Assembly: GCA_914767715.1 (NCBI GenBank)
Contig: OU612065.1
Location: forward strand, 20,584,001 to 20,648,000
Reading direction: 5' to 3'
Source of the DNA: Membranipora membranacea
Taxonomy: Eukaryota; Bryozoa; Gymnolaemata; Cheilostomatida; Membraniporidae
DNA: 64,000 nucleotides
Shown: one piece after another, positions 13,801 through 25,400 of the stretch
Position numbering within the stretch: the first letter of the stretch is position 1
Layout: every line of letters starts with the position of its first letter
The notes under the pieces: model-generated
The model's input: the letters and a program-made list of their open reading frames with translations, nothing else
The model's database searches: none
What the model was told of the DNA's origin: nothing
Program-made: the position numbers and the translations under genes

Positions 13801-16139
13801 CTATGAGCTGACAGGTGTAGGATTTGTACTGTCAGCAGGTGCTTTGACTTCCAAATTAGAAATTGTAGTTATCTCCTCATCATCGTCTTCATAAGGCAGC
13901 ACAACCTGTATAAGATGACCTTTAGGTACCCTAGTGTCTTCGATTCTTAGTTTATCTTGCATCAGTTTGCCGCCATAAAACCATCGTTGCGAAGAACTGA
14001 TATTCTCTGCTTTCGCTAATGTTTGCTTTATTTGACGTATGGTATGACGGTTTCTTACAGTTAATTTCAAGTCTTTTCCATTGGACAGCCGTAGTTTTAT
14101 GACGACTTCTTCACCTGGATCAGCGTCTGTGTTTTCGGCAGCATTTTCATCTTCGGTATCTTCACGTTGTATATTTGTTGGACGACTAAGCACATAGACT
14201 GGTAATTGATATCTACTTCCTAACTCATCATAGCAGTCCGTCAACACTCCTAGAATGGACAAGGAAATACAAATTGAGGAACAAGTGCTTACATTTTCTA
14301 CATTACATTTCACAATAAAGATATTACTAGGAGATATGAAAGACAAAAAAAAGTTATTGATTGACAGGGATTATGAACGGTTCACATAACAAAACAGTTG
14401 AATTAATCAACATTATACGAAAACAACTTTGATCATCAAATAAAATACAATTTTCATCGGCTTAACAGAAGGACCATATTTAACATCTGCAAAACATTTT
14501 TTTATAAATAAATTTTTATATCGTCATACGCAACACTTCAAAATAGGAGATAACGAAAAAAACATGGTTCTACTTGACAATAATTTTGACCTTTCTCTCT
14601 CTCGACAATAACTCAAGTAGACAAGTGATCAACAATACAGAATAAATCTGTCACACTTTGTACCCTCATGGGAAATAGGATGACCAGATTTGCCTGAACT
14701 ACCACAAATAGCACTAGCTGTGGTCTGACATGAAATAAATAGCTTTTCTTATATTGTGACTCATCAAAAAGGAGCTGTTTACGTTTGTTGTTTCGCTGTG
14801 TATGTCCAATCTGTGATTGGAACCATTTGTCATGATATATGACAGTCTAGCCTGTTTTGACGCTTTTAGTGCAAAAAATCTTTTTCCAAGCTCCACTAGA
14901 TTTTCAGTAAATATCGCCAGATGATGTTTACACAGCAAATATCATGATGAAACAGCAATAAAGTTGGGAATTTATTTTCGTTTTACTGAGTCAAAATATG
15001 AATCATTACTATATATAGAGCAGTACTACCAGAGACTATAGATATAGTCTATAGTCTCTGGTACTACTCTATATACAAAGCAATTGAAAGGTTCTTAGAG
15101 ACTCAATTATATCACCAAAGACATTGCAGCACTATGAGTAAAACACGATGAAGCCTCAGATCAGGTATCCCTCCCCTCGTTACAAAATAATAATAGATGT
15201 CACTTCTCACCTTTGGGAATAGTAATACTAGCACCATTTATGATAGCTTGAGCTAACTCAAAGTCTTTGGTTTCACAGGCATACGCTGCTGCCTTTAGAG
15301 CGTCCCAAATCTCTTTACGACCTTCGAATGCAGGAGCAGTATCCCAGAATTCATCTCGTTTGCTGCACAGCTGACCCATAGTAATCGGTCCTTCACTTTT
15401 CCATCTGGGTAATTCGTGTTTTAATGGCTGGTTTTTGCCTAATGCTGGAAATAAATCAATGGAAATTAGCCATAATGCAAAAATTACAACCAGCACGCAC
15501 ATCATGAACACATTGCCGTACTGTATTGAAATGTGGATTGTTGTATTCTAGTTTTATTCCAATTCAGACTGTTCTTGTGAGGACTTTGGCACTGGGCATC
15601 ATTTATAAAAATACTATCATAGCATTTACAATGTTGAATATGTTTTGTTCCATTTCAAGTTTGATGGTAAAAGATAAGTCTACTGTCACCCAATGAATTA
15701 TTCACTGTCATTGTCCTGAGAGGATGAATATGAGGTAGTAGGTTAACTATTATGCATTTATGCTAATACCAAACACATGTACTTTAGCCGCAATCATACA
15801 ATGCCAAGCTTCAGATTGCCGGACTTTATTGAGTTATTATTGAACAATAACTACAAATGATGGTTGTACTGGACCAAAGCATACTTTCCAAATATAAGAC
15901 AATACAACTGCGAGAGTATAGACTTGAAAGATGTCAGCACTGTCCATCATAATGACTGCTGACTAAGTGGATGATGAATGATATTTTCAAACCAGCTAAG
16001 TGGCAGAATTACTGCCACAGCTATAGATCCTACCTGGTTGAGCTGCTTGAGCATTTCCCCTTCGTCCACTTCGCCCAGATGATGGTCTATCCCCAGCTTC
16101 ATCTGGTTCACCATTATTTGCGGATAAACATGCCCCCAT
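13801..16139 (-). CDS. UBTD2: Ubiquitin domain-containing protein (UBTD1/2)
   Basis: Small adaptor that pairs a conserved N-terminal UBTD domain with a C-terminal ubiquitin-like fold; vertebrate UBTD1/2 bind E2 enzymes (UBE2D family) and scaffold ubiquitin reactions. Three exons: 16034-16139, 15211-15444, 13801-14249 (TAG); 262 residues. Start MGACLS carries Gly2 and so may be N-myristoylated, like vertebrate MGGCVG/MGNCVG. Residues about 36-135 show the family hallmark ([20 protein letters not shown] and [13 protein letters not shown]). Residues about 162-233 are ubiquitin-like ([27 protein letters not shown]). An acidic linker separates the domains. The C-terminal NPTPV resembles UBTD2 more than UBTD1, but a single ancestral UBTD is the likelier reading. 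A palindromic MITE lies in the second intron. Confidence 0.95.
15024..15066. repeat. 33-bp palindromic element with 5-bp target duplication (TACTA)
   Basis: Core 15029-15061 begins CCAGAGACTATA and ends TATAGTCTCTGG, forming a near-perfect hairpin. It is bounded on both sides by TACTA (15024-15028 and 15062-15066), a likely target-site duplication. The same termini, with another 5-bp duplication, recur at 43806-43890. Located in the second UBTD intron. Confidence 0.75.
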
Positions 16140-17341
16140 GTTCTACAATAAAAATATAACATGATCTGTCTAAATTCTGTCTGTGGGGAGTACAATCACC
16201 AGGAAATTGATGTCCATGTCCATGCCCAATGCAGCAAAAGGAACAAAAAGCCTAATGGGAGGTACCTAAGCACAAAGTAATGCAGAGACGCCAAGACCAG
16301 ACATGATAATATAGAAAACTCAGTTACATACATGCAGGAGGAAATGTTCCTCGTATCCCACACACTTGAAACAAGCTCACATCTTTGATGGTTAGATTTG
16401 GCGCTAGCTAACAAAGGTCAGCCCCTTTCTTCAACAACTTTAATTCTTAGGACAAGGTATATGTAAGTGACAGGTACACAGGTAGACCAGAGGACCAACT
16501 TGGGGTCCATTTTTACACCCAAAATTTAAATGACTGAATGCTGCTGCAACAAAGGTGTCATCTTAGTTGTAGCTCATATGGACAAAACAAAATTCTAACT
16601 CATAACATGAAGCTAAATGGTAAAAACTGGGGTGAGGATATCCGCAGTTGTAGGCCATAAGTTTAAATATTGCTAATTTTATATCTGAATGCGTTTTCTA
16701 TGGCCCTGGTTGCCCTAATTGCTGTTATTAATTTACAACGGACCATCTTGGTTGGATCAGGGAGAATGTTATTCTCCCTGGTTGGGTTTGGCCAGCTACT
16801 GAGCTAGCTAGTCTAGTGAGAGTTATATTATTAACAACATGGTGGATTTCATGAAGATCATTTCAAAGTGTTACTGCTACAGTTCTGAGTAATACATTTC
16901 TTGTGTTAAATTGCTAGCTTACTATCTTCTTTTCGTTTGTGATAGACTATAATTCAATGAGCAATTAGTATGAATGAATGAATTGATTGAAACAGTCAAA
17001 TTCATGTTTTGAAGGATACTTACCCCTGCCCTGTATTTTCAGCTCTGTAAAGCTCACACTTCAACTACCTTTCTGGAATAAATCACTGTGTATGATGAGG
17101 TTTTATGTGAGTATGAGGCATAACTGTCTACTAGTCCACAGAAACTACATAGAATAAGAAAATGGGTCTCTTTAAACTTTTATTTGTTGCTGTTTGGAAA
17201 CAAAAAATAACATCGACTACGCGCATGTGCAAGTTTATAAACTTCCTTTTCCGATTATTCTAGCCAATTACAAAGTGATTAACAAACCTTTGTCCAATTG
17301 CATTGTATTTAACAAAAACTAATATGTCAGCCCCCTTGCAA
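16140..17341. other. Intergenic, UBTD promoter side; small hairpin
   Basis: Upstream region of UBTD, about 1.2 kb to the left edge of the Mutator-like element. A 10-bp-arm hairpin (CAGGGAGAAT, GTT loop, complement) occurs at 16758-16780. No coding exon or promoter motif could be supported. Confidence 0.45.
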
Positions 17342-17350
17342 GCATTAATT

Positions 17351-17687
17351 GGGAGAGCTTGTTAGCCACATAGCAGGGTAGGTCGAGGCGCAGATTGCTA
17401 GTAGAGGCGTGGCTTGCTGCTCTTGTTTTATTGGCTACTTATTGTATACAAACATTGCGAAAGCACATGGTTTTATCAGAATTGTGTATATTATGATGTC
17501 TTATACTTACAAACACTCTTTATATGCTTGTGATATATGTCTATGTAATAGCACATATAAATTCTGATATTGCCATTGACATGTGCTCAGTTCTGTAGAA
17601 ACATCCTATATTTTACAACATGTGTACTACTAAAACATTTCCAACATTCCAGCTAGTGTTAGACTTTATTTCAGAAGAGCAGGAAAG
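17351..17687 (+). repeat. Left terminal inverted repeat of MULE
   Basis: 337 bases, inverted copy of 20659-20995 with about four or five internal differences seen by eye. A segment of it (about 17526-17568) is repeated again just inside the inner end at 17690-17732, giving the left side an extra subrepeat. Confidence 0.92.
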
Positions 17688-17792
17688 TTGCTTATGATGT
17701 ATGTCTATGTAATGGCACATATAAATTCTGACAACTTGTCTGCTGTTCTTTGTAGGTATTGTGGCAAAGCTTAGAATAATGTGTCAACGCCT

Positions 17793-17897
17793 CTTAGAAA
17801 CCTCAGGAGGGTACGGATTTTTCTCATTCTGGCTTACAAAACCCTGTGACGCCTAAAGCTGGAATATGCATGTTGTGCTTGGTCTCCTCTCACTAGA
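17793..17897 (+). pseudogene. LINE reverse-transcriptase C-terminal remnant
   Basis: One frame reads as the region just after the RT palm in CR1/RTE-like non-LTR retrotransposons: RNLRR, then AYKTL, stop, RLKLEYACCAWSPLTR. This corresponds to the common AYKTLVRPKLEYA block of that family. An in-frame stop and the short length show it is dead. It lies inside the Mutator-like element next to the left TIR, so it either inserted there or was captured. Confidence 0.65.
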
Positions 17898-18256
17898 TGA
17901 ATCATCCTTAGAAGGTCTATTAATTGGAAAGCCTTGACTACTCTTCAACATGAACACAACAATGATATGTTTGTTATCCACCGGCATCATTGACTTTGAG
18001 GAGGTCAGACTATGATTTTACAATATAATAAATATAAATATTTATGTATACATTCAAATATCTTTAGGTTGATAGAGACATTTATTTGTAATTGATAAGC
18101 TGATACATACAATAAAGAGTAAAAGACATGATGTTTCACCCTCGTAACAATTATGAAGCTAAATATTAAAAGAATTTAGTAAATTACATGAGTCAAAATC
18201 ATAACTTTGATAACTCTAAACATGCCAGCACGGAAACCACATATTTACAACCAACA

Positions 18257-18262
18257 TTTATT
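18257..18262 (-). terminator. Candidate poly(A) signal of the element gene
   Basis: TTTATT on the plus strand is AATAAA on the minus strand, about 100 bases past the stop codon of the PHD exon. Confidence 0.45.
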
Positions 18263-18360
18263 TACTGCCTGAGTAGTCAAATGTGTTAAAAAATTTAAGG
18301 CACAAGAATTAAGTGGTCAATTAATAATTAAATTGGTGCAAAGAGAGAAAAGTATTGATA

Positions 18361-20726
18361 CTAAATCAAGAATGCCCCTCCCCGGCATCTTCTGCACCTG
18401 AAGTTGGTCATTTCGTTTGTGAGGGGCTCAAAGGCTGTCCAGGGAATGTGGACGCACCCCCTGTGGAACCATTCCTTGCACTCCTCACACTCAATCATAT
18501 CATCCGTATCCTGTCCAAAACGATTAAACGTTAGTCGGCAGGTGCAGTAGACCTAGAATATAAATAAAATTTTGCATGAGTATAATATATGTACTGAACA
18601 TCTATGTACTGTTCATACATTTTCTTTCATAATAGGTTAAATTACAAATTTTTATCGAAGAATGTCTAGCTCAAGTTATCTTTACCAAAATATTCACAAA
18701 TGTGAGCTACTTTTTTATATTTATTGGACTAGTAACTTTTATTATATTATTGTTGAAGGTTTATAGATCTAAAATATGGCATTTTTGAGAAAACCGAAAG
18801 GGAGTGCTTGTGGTGTTAATGATCCTACATACCCGATACCATGTTACTTTTGTTGTTCTTCTACAGCGAGGCATGGCAACATCAACTTTAGGAAATACAC
18901 TAAAACGACCCTGAGCCAGACAGTCGTGTAGGTGCTGTCTCATTGAAAGTTGGTCGTAGCTCGATTCCTGCGGGTCTCCACCAAACAAAACTTCGACCAA
19001 GTTAGCAACAGCATGCAGGCCACAGTCATGGCTGTTACCTTGTTTTTGTAGCCATGTTCGCGAAAATTTACAGTAAGACGAGATATTGGTAATAAAAAGT
19101 TGACCGAAACAAAGATAATGTAACTGGGTTTCTCACAACATACACACATGTGTACATACATTTTAATGCAATTCCCCGTACAATTTTCACTCCATTGGAG
19201 GTGTACAATATTGAGGTTGTCACTTCTGTGGAACATTACAACAGCAATACAGTGAGTAAGTCTAGTTTGTTTGCAAAGATCAAGTGAGGTTTTCAACATT
19301 ACAACAGCATAGAAACAGTAAAAAGCTAAACGAATCATTAGGGATACTCACAACAAAGCCTTGAAAAATGACGCAGCGGGATATTTTGATTGCAGCAGGA
19401 CATCCAAGCTTTTTAGAATTCTGAGTACTCATCCGAGTTTTCTTGACCACTGGATGATCTTGATCCATGTCAATCTGAAATAACATAATATTGAAATGCC
19501 AAGTTGACTTCAATTTATCTTATGCAGTCATATTGTAGAAAGATTGGTTTTTATTTCTAGTTTTACCAGTTTTCAACCATAAATTATTGCATTGTATTAC
19601 TATTGACTAATCCTATGATACAGGTGTCGGCTGGTATTTGATGATAGTTATGTTGTCTGTATATGTTTTAATCTAAATTAGTGTAAACAGAGAATTGTAA
19701 TGGGCTAAGGGGAGTTCCAGTGTTTGTTAATAATGGATATGACAGATTATCTCCTACAATTGTTCTCCGGCTCATTTACTATTGATGCTTGTTAACTAAC
19801 CAGTCACAATTATGTCTAGGTGATGCAGCATAGGTATCAAGGATCCAAAATCAAATTGCAAGTTTTTTAATAATTTTATTTCACGGTGAGTAAATATGTA
19901 GGTGCTGATCACTCAGTAAATAAGTGGGCCGACCAACTTGCAAACATCAATGGGGAATTACACAGCCATGATGTGCTAGAGGTTTAATGCAAATCTATGG
20001 TTGAATTAAATCGTCAGGAACCTCTGATAGTATTATCGTATCAATTCATATTCCAATCTCTTGCAAAACTGAAAAATATTCCCGACAAGTTTTTTTCTGA
20101 GTAGCACACTTCTGGGTAGACAAGCCTCTTGGTTAGGCATGGTAAATATTTTAACGTGATAGTAAGCTTACCGATCGCCTTTGTTTTTCCTTTCTCTTAT
20201 GAGCAGTATGATGATCTTTTCCATATAAACAATGTATGATCGCAGAAGACACATTCACTAAGGCTCTCCCACAATTATCAAAGCGCAGTCGGTGTTTGCT
20301 AAAGTCAAAAGGATCTAAAATAGACACACAGAACATATTTTCAAATACGGTAAATGTGAACTCTCAGTTGAATATATCTGCAGTATCTGTTCCCATCATT
20401 CAACTGCAGTGGTTTCTTCCTTGTTTGTGACAGCACCATCGAGCGTTGTGATTTATTATTAAATGCAAGTAAGGTAGCACTTGTCGCTGCTTAAATGAAA
20501 AGAAATGAGGCTGCAAAATGTTAAGAATATTCGACATCCCCAAACACCAGTTTTGAATAAGGCTAGGATGTATAATAGGCTACCCACCAAAATTCAGCTC
20601 ACTAAGTGGTGTTTTCAGTTGCTTCGCTGTGTGGTCATTTGTGAAGGTAGTCCCTTGTCTTTCCTGCTCTTCTGAAATAAAGTCTAACACTAGCTGGAAT
20701 GTTGGAAATGTTTTAGTAGTACACAT
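18361..20726 (-). CDS. Element-borne protein: FAR1/MULE-type N-terminus, Ulp1-like half domain, PHD finger
   Basis: Five in-frame exons: 20588-20726, 20172-20314, 19352-19474, 18833-19123, 18361-18552 (TAG); 295 residues. Residues about 47-135 resemble the N-terminal zinc/DNA-binding part of MULE and FAR1 proteins: RFDNCGRALVNVS, then SKKLGCPAAIKISRC. Residues about 150-210 are the C-terminal half of a Ulp1/C48 cysteine protease: KQGNSHDCGLHAVANLV, with the nucleophile Cys near 169 in the DCG motif, followed by MRQHLHDCLAQGRFSVFP. Residues 233-295 form a PHD finger (YCTC, ECEECKEWFHRGC, CRRC). The protease's upstream His and Asp and the whole MULE transposase are absent. Only about 230 bases separate exons 3 and 4, and the exon 4 acceptor is weak, so an internal deletion that happens to keep frame is likely. 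The start was chosen because it is the first ATG open through the TIR. Function unknown; catalysis is unlikely. Confidence 0.72.
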
Positions 20727-20995
20727 GTTGCAAAATATAGGATGTTTCTACAGAACTGAGCACATGTCAATGGCAATATCAGAATTTATATGTGCTATTA
20801 CATAGACATATATCATAAGCATATAAAGAGTGTTTGTAAGTATAAGACATCATAATATACACAATTCTGATAAAACCATGTGCTTTCACAATGTTTGTAT
20901 ACAATAAGTAGCCAATAAAACAAGAGCAGCAAGCCACGCCTCTACTAGCAATCTGCGCCTCGACCTACCCTGCTATGTGGCTAACAAGCTCTTCC
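20659..20995 (-). repeat. Right terminal inverted repeat of MULE, includes gene start
   Basis: Inverted partner of 17351-17687, of identical length. It contains the predicted ATG (20724-20726) and the first 68 coding bases of the element gene. The TIR is therefore both the transposition terminus and, by inference, the promoter and 5' UTR. Confidence 0.92.
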
Positions 20996-21004
20996 GCATT
21001 AATT

Positions 21005-22460
21005 CTTAGAAAGGAATCCTTCAGCCTCAACCAATATACCTATGTAGGCTTTGCCTGTAGCTGCAATACAACTGATTAAAGTTTGAACAGCATACATGAA
21101 GACCAGAGAGTGTAAAAAAGTGCAGCAAAGAAATGTCACTGATCTGCCCTACCATGATTTGCTGTGCACTCAAAATACAGATTATTATTTTATTGATTTC
21201 ATAATTTTAATTTATTATTTATATATTATTAATAATATATTATTAATTTATCCTTCTTGCAAATTCCAATTTTTGATGAAGTTCTCTTTTTACCTAGCAA
21301 TGCAATTTAGGTGAATTCTTGCCACACTACAGAGTCAGTACAGAGTCAATCAACGACAAAGTTGCCTTGGTGGTGGTGGGCTTTGGATATGGGGCACGAA
21401 GACCTCCAGGCCCTGAAAATCAATGATTGTCAGACACAATGATAATGCTGTAAAACCAGAACAATGCTCAGCATGCCTCCCATGGGCCTCTGGGACTTGC
21501 CCAAGGTCAATGTGCGGTCAATACTGGACATGGCTTGCAAGTCCCAGGTGGCTATCATGATGATGCTGATGATTGGTGTTACATCATTGAATTGATGCTT
21601 GCTGCAGGCAATGAATGTCGGAAACCTTGTCTGTGACTGGATCTATCTTTGTTTATCATCTCCTTCTGTTTCAGCTTATCGTAACTTCCTTGAGTTAAGA
21701 AAGGCTGTGGCTTAAATCAGCTGTTCTTGATCAGGATACTCCTATAAGACTTTCAGGGAAAAGCATTTCAGTTTGCTTCTGTTGCATGGATTCTAATCTC
21801 TGCAGATAACCGCAGTGTGAATTGTGCAAAAGATAATGTGACCTTCTCATGACAACTGCTTGTCCAATCCATTGTCAACTACATTATGATGTTCATCATA
21901 AAACAGGGGATTTCCAGCTGCAGCTCTGTGTGTGATTATTGGGTTTGCAAGGATGTACACTACCGATGTATCAAGTACCAACCGAACGCATCCCCCCTCG
22001 GTTTGGTCAATACAGGATACCTCAAAAATACACAAGCAGCTAAAGCATTCAATCTAATTATTGCTGCGCCCATTGTGTCGTGGTAAATATCAATGCTTAA
22101 TGTGAAATTCATTGCCTTAATAGCAAGTTAAGTAATATCTAGCATAGATATATCCCAAAGTCTGAAAAACCTGTGTGTTCTGTCCCTGTGTCAGTATTCA
22201 TGCCGATGTTGTATGTTGTAAATGGATTCAAATGAGCTGGTAGCCCCATCTGTTGGCTCACACTTTCACACAATTTCTTCACAAACGGCCAAAGAAAGTG
22301 AGAACAAATTATATGCGAATGACCTTCTGCACAACAGGAATCGATCAATGACAAACTATGCCACCAGATAAGTAAGATTTATTAAATCTTCATAATAACA
22401 TTTTGTTTTGCTGAGTTTATAAATCGCATATTTTATTGTCTCCCTGTGATTTCAGAAGGC
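21005..22460. other. Intergenic, MMS19 upstream region; AT-rich tract
   Basis: Between the right target duplication of the element and the MMS19 start. A strongly AT-rich stretch lies at about 21178-21252 (runs of ATTATT/AATAATATATT). An acceptor-like TTTCAG directly before the MMS19 ATG suggests a 5'-UTR intron starting somewhere in this region. No gene seen. Confidence 0.45.
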
Positions 22461-25400
22461 ATGGAGGACATTCAAAGCTACATATCTGAGCCCAATGATA
22501 ATGCTTTTGTTGCCATATTGAGAGGTAAGTTAGGTGTGTGCGTATTTGCCGGTAAAGAAAATTGATGCACAGAATAAATGTCAGCTTGACCAGTTACTTT
22601 TGCCTTATGACTATAATATATCAACTTAAATATAAGTATGACTAGACACGCTGTGTCCCAAAGGAGTTCATGGAAATCCTATCATATAAGTGATTTATGC
22701 AGATACATTCCAAAAGCAGTAGTATTATGCTAATCTGTCTGATACCATCAAAAGAATGTTGCATGAAAATAATAAGATAATATATTTGTAGAAACTGAAG
22801 CGGATTCAAAGAATGTGTTGGGTCTCGTGGAAAAACTAGGGTAAGGATAACCCTATAAATCGAAATTTTTTTAATTTCAGCCCAATTATAGATCGCTGAC
22901 AAGCAATGGAAATTTGATGTAAGTGTCCTTGATTGATGTGGCAACAAGACACGTTTTACTTATTATCTAGAAATTAAATTGATATCATTTCATAACTGCA
23001 AATATTCATTTACTTTTTACTTACTTACTTTTTTTCAGCCTTTTTCTGACCTCGATGGACAAGGAGGAGAGAGGAAATGCTACACTGCTGTTAGCTAGTC
23101 TGTTAGATCAGGTGTCCGAGCTGCCTGAGGGAGATATTGTACATCTGTGTGACTTCTTCTGTGATAGAATCAAGGATCACCATTCTATAGTACCTCATGT
23201 ACTCTCTGCCTTCTCAGCACTGGTTTGTTTCTTTTAAAAGCTCATATATAATGATAATATATAATACAACAATATCATATGATCATATGATAACATAATA
23301 TAAGTTAAATCTAGTCTAGATTTAGTTCATTACATTGCGTGGCTATACACTGAAATGCTCTTGCTCCTTTATAGGGCCCTATTGCACCGGAAAAGATTTC
23401 AATCTTATTTCTTTTTTATATGAAATTTGTCTGACATTGAGAAACGAGAAAATAGCAATGCATTCATTGATTATCTGATGCCAATTCACCCTTGCTTGTT
23501 GTTTTGACATTGTAGTCACGGAATGAAAAAGTGCCAGACGTTAGTGCTGTCATGATGGTCAAGTCTATATTTCAACACGCAGAAGTACAAACACTTATAC
23601 AGCAGCATCGAGCTATAGCCTTCCAAATCATCACTAACCTATTCAATAATAAAATGGATGGTAAGTGTTGATAATGAGAAATCTTATTATTAAAAAACAT
23701 GGTATTAAACTCAGTCTATACCAGTGTTACATGCAGTTTGTTTTTCTTGTGTTACATATAGTCAACCTAGAAACTTAGCATGAACTACCTGCGTCAGCCG
23801 ATTTCAACCAGCTGACCTTTTGTTGGATTAATTAATAAATTCTACTTCGTTTTGTTCTAGGAAGAGGCGTTCAGCTGGTTTAAAACCATTCTTGAGCAAA
23901 TTAATTTAATTTAACAGCATTTCCACCCAACGCATATTGATGCTGTTTTCCAGCCTCCATTCCATAATTATTACTGTTTATGGTGATTCATATCTACGTG
24001 TGCACATGCTCCAATTAACCTATTATTAGATGTCATCAACAGCTACAATGCTCGATTTCCTGTCAAGGTAGTCAATTATCCATGTTATTGCTTCAGCCTT
24101 GGTGATGATGAAAGAGGCATTCACTCTGGGTTATATTCAGATGATAGATGGTGAGAAAGATCCTCGCAATCTGCTCACAATATTCCAGCTTACTCAAGTC
24201 GTCATTGGTAATTTTCCGTTTGGTGAGTTATATTGTGTTTGCACAAGATAAAAAGATAATAAGATAGCACCCACTTTATAGTAGATTATACAAAATATTA
24301 ATAGAACATCCTCTTGTCTAAACATTAAATTCCGACCTCAGATCTGCAAGACTCAAAAATTTACAAAATCATTTTTTCCAACCTTGATGCCTTATTTTAA
24401 CAACATACAGCCTTAGACATTTTATGCTTATAAACTTTATCTATGTTTTGATTTTTTTAGTCCATTTATTAATTAATGTACACAATCAATTTTATCATTC
24501 TCATGATACCAAATGTATAAATAAACTGAAAATGAAGCCGTAGACTTTTTTTTGGTTTTGTCATATATTACTTACATCTGATTTCGCAATTACAAGACAA
24601 ACTCTATGCTATTATGACCTTTTGCTTCAATGGTGACCGAGTTTAAAAGTATTAAACTATATATAGTAATTAGTCACCGTTTCATATTTTGCAGGTGTTT
24701 GCTGTGAGGATCTATTCGAGGTGACGTCCTGTTATTTTCCCGTTGATTTCACACCGGTGAGTGCACAAATAATAATTTTGTTTTATTTGTTTACCGCTAC
24801 GAATTTTTGTACACCAAAAAACTCATAATATGACCATCTTCTGCATGACATCACTGTATCACTTTGAAACAGAAATGTCTTTTATCCGCATAGGCTTTTT
24901 CTACTTTGGAGTTGTGTGTTCCGTCTATACTAAACCATGTGGTTTTCATTTTGGTGCAGTTTTTAAGAGCTTTAAAGTCATGATGACTATTTTTCTTCCA
25001 CAGCCACCAGGAGATGTGTTTCAGATAACAAGGCAGCAGTTGGTGGATGAGCTAAGAGCTGTGATGTCATCAACAGTGCGATTCTCACAGTATTGTGTAC
25101 CTCTGCTTATAGAGAAAATATCATCTGATCTTCAGTCTGCCAAACAAGATTCCTTTGCCACATTGGTAGGTAAAATTTCACTCAGTGGCACCAAGCAGCT
25201 TCTTTTAGCAGATTTTAGATATATAAATAGTATTTATTTGCTTAGGGTGGCAAAGTGTGCAGTATTTTACAAGCACATACAGAGAGTTGCAATCACATGG
25301 TTTTGTCTTCAAAAAATGTTATCTGATTTTTCTATGATCCAACTGACGATACTGTAATTTTGTTGAGTCTCATGGAGTTACTTCTTGGTCATTTACGTAT

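Larger units (their letters stand above)
17351..20995 (-). mobile_element. Mutator-like element (MULE), 3.6 kb, long TIRs, 9-bp TSD, no transposase core
   Basis: Boundaries come directly from sequence: two 337-bp terminal inverted repeats (17351-17687 and 20659-20995), differing at only a handful of positions, and an exact direct repeat GCATTAATT on each flank (17342-17350 and 20996-21004). Long TIRs plus a 9-bp duplication are the classic Mutator signature. The termini read GGGAGAGCTTG and GGAAGAGCTTG. The body carries one spliced minus-strand gene (18361-20726) whose start codon lies inside the right TIR, and a LINE remnant near the left TIR. No DDE transposase or SWIM domain is present, so the element is non-autonomous and must have been mobilised in trans. 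The high TIR identity implies a fairly recent insertion, between UBTD and MMS19. Other TIR superfamilies are possible, since classification rests on TSD and TIR length and the FAR1-like N-terminus. Confidence 0.85.

Noticed and set aside
21178-21252. AT-rich palindromic tract as an origin or promoter
   Set aside because: Low-complexity AT sequence is common in this genome, and there is no motif to support a function.
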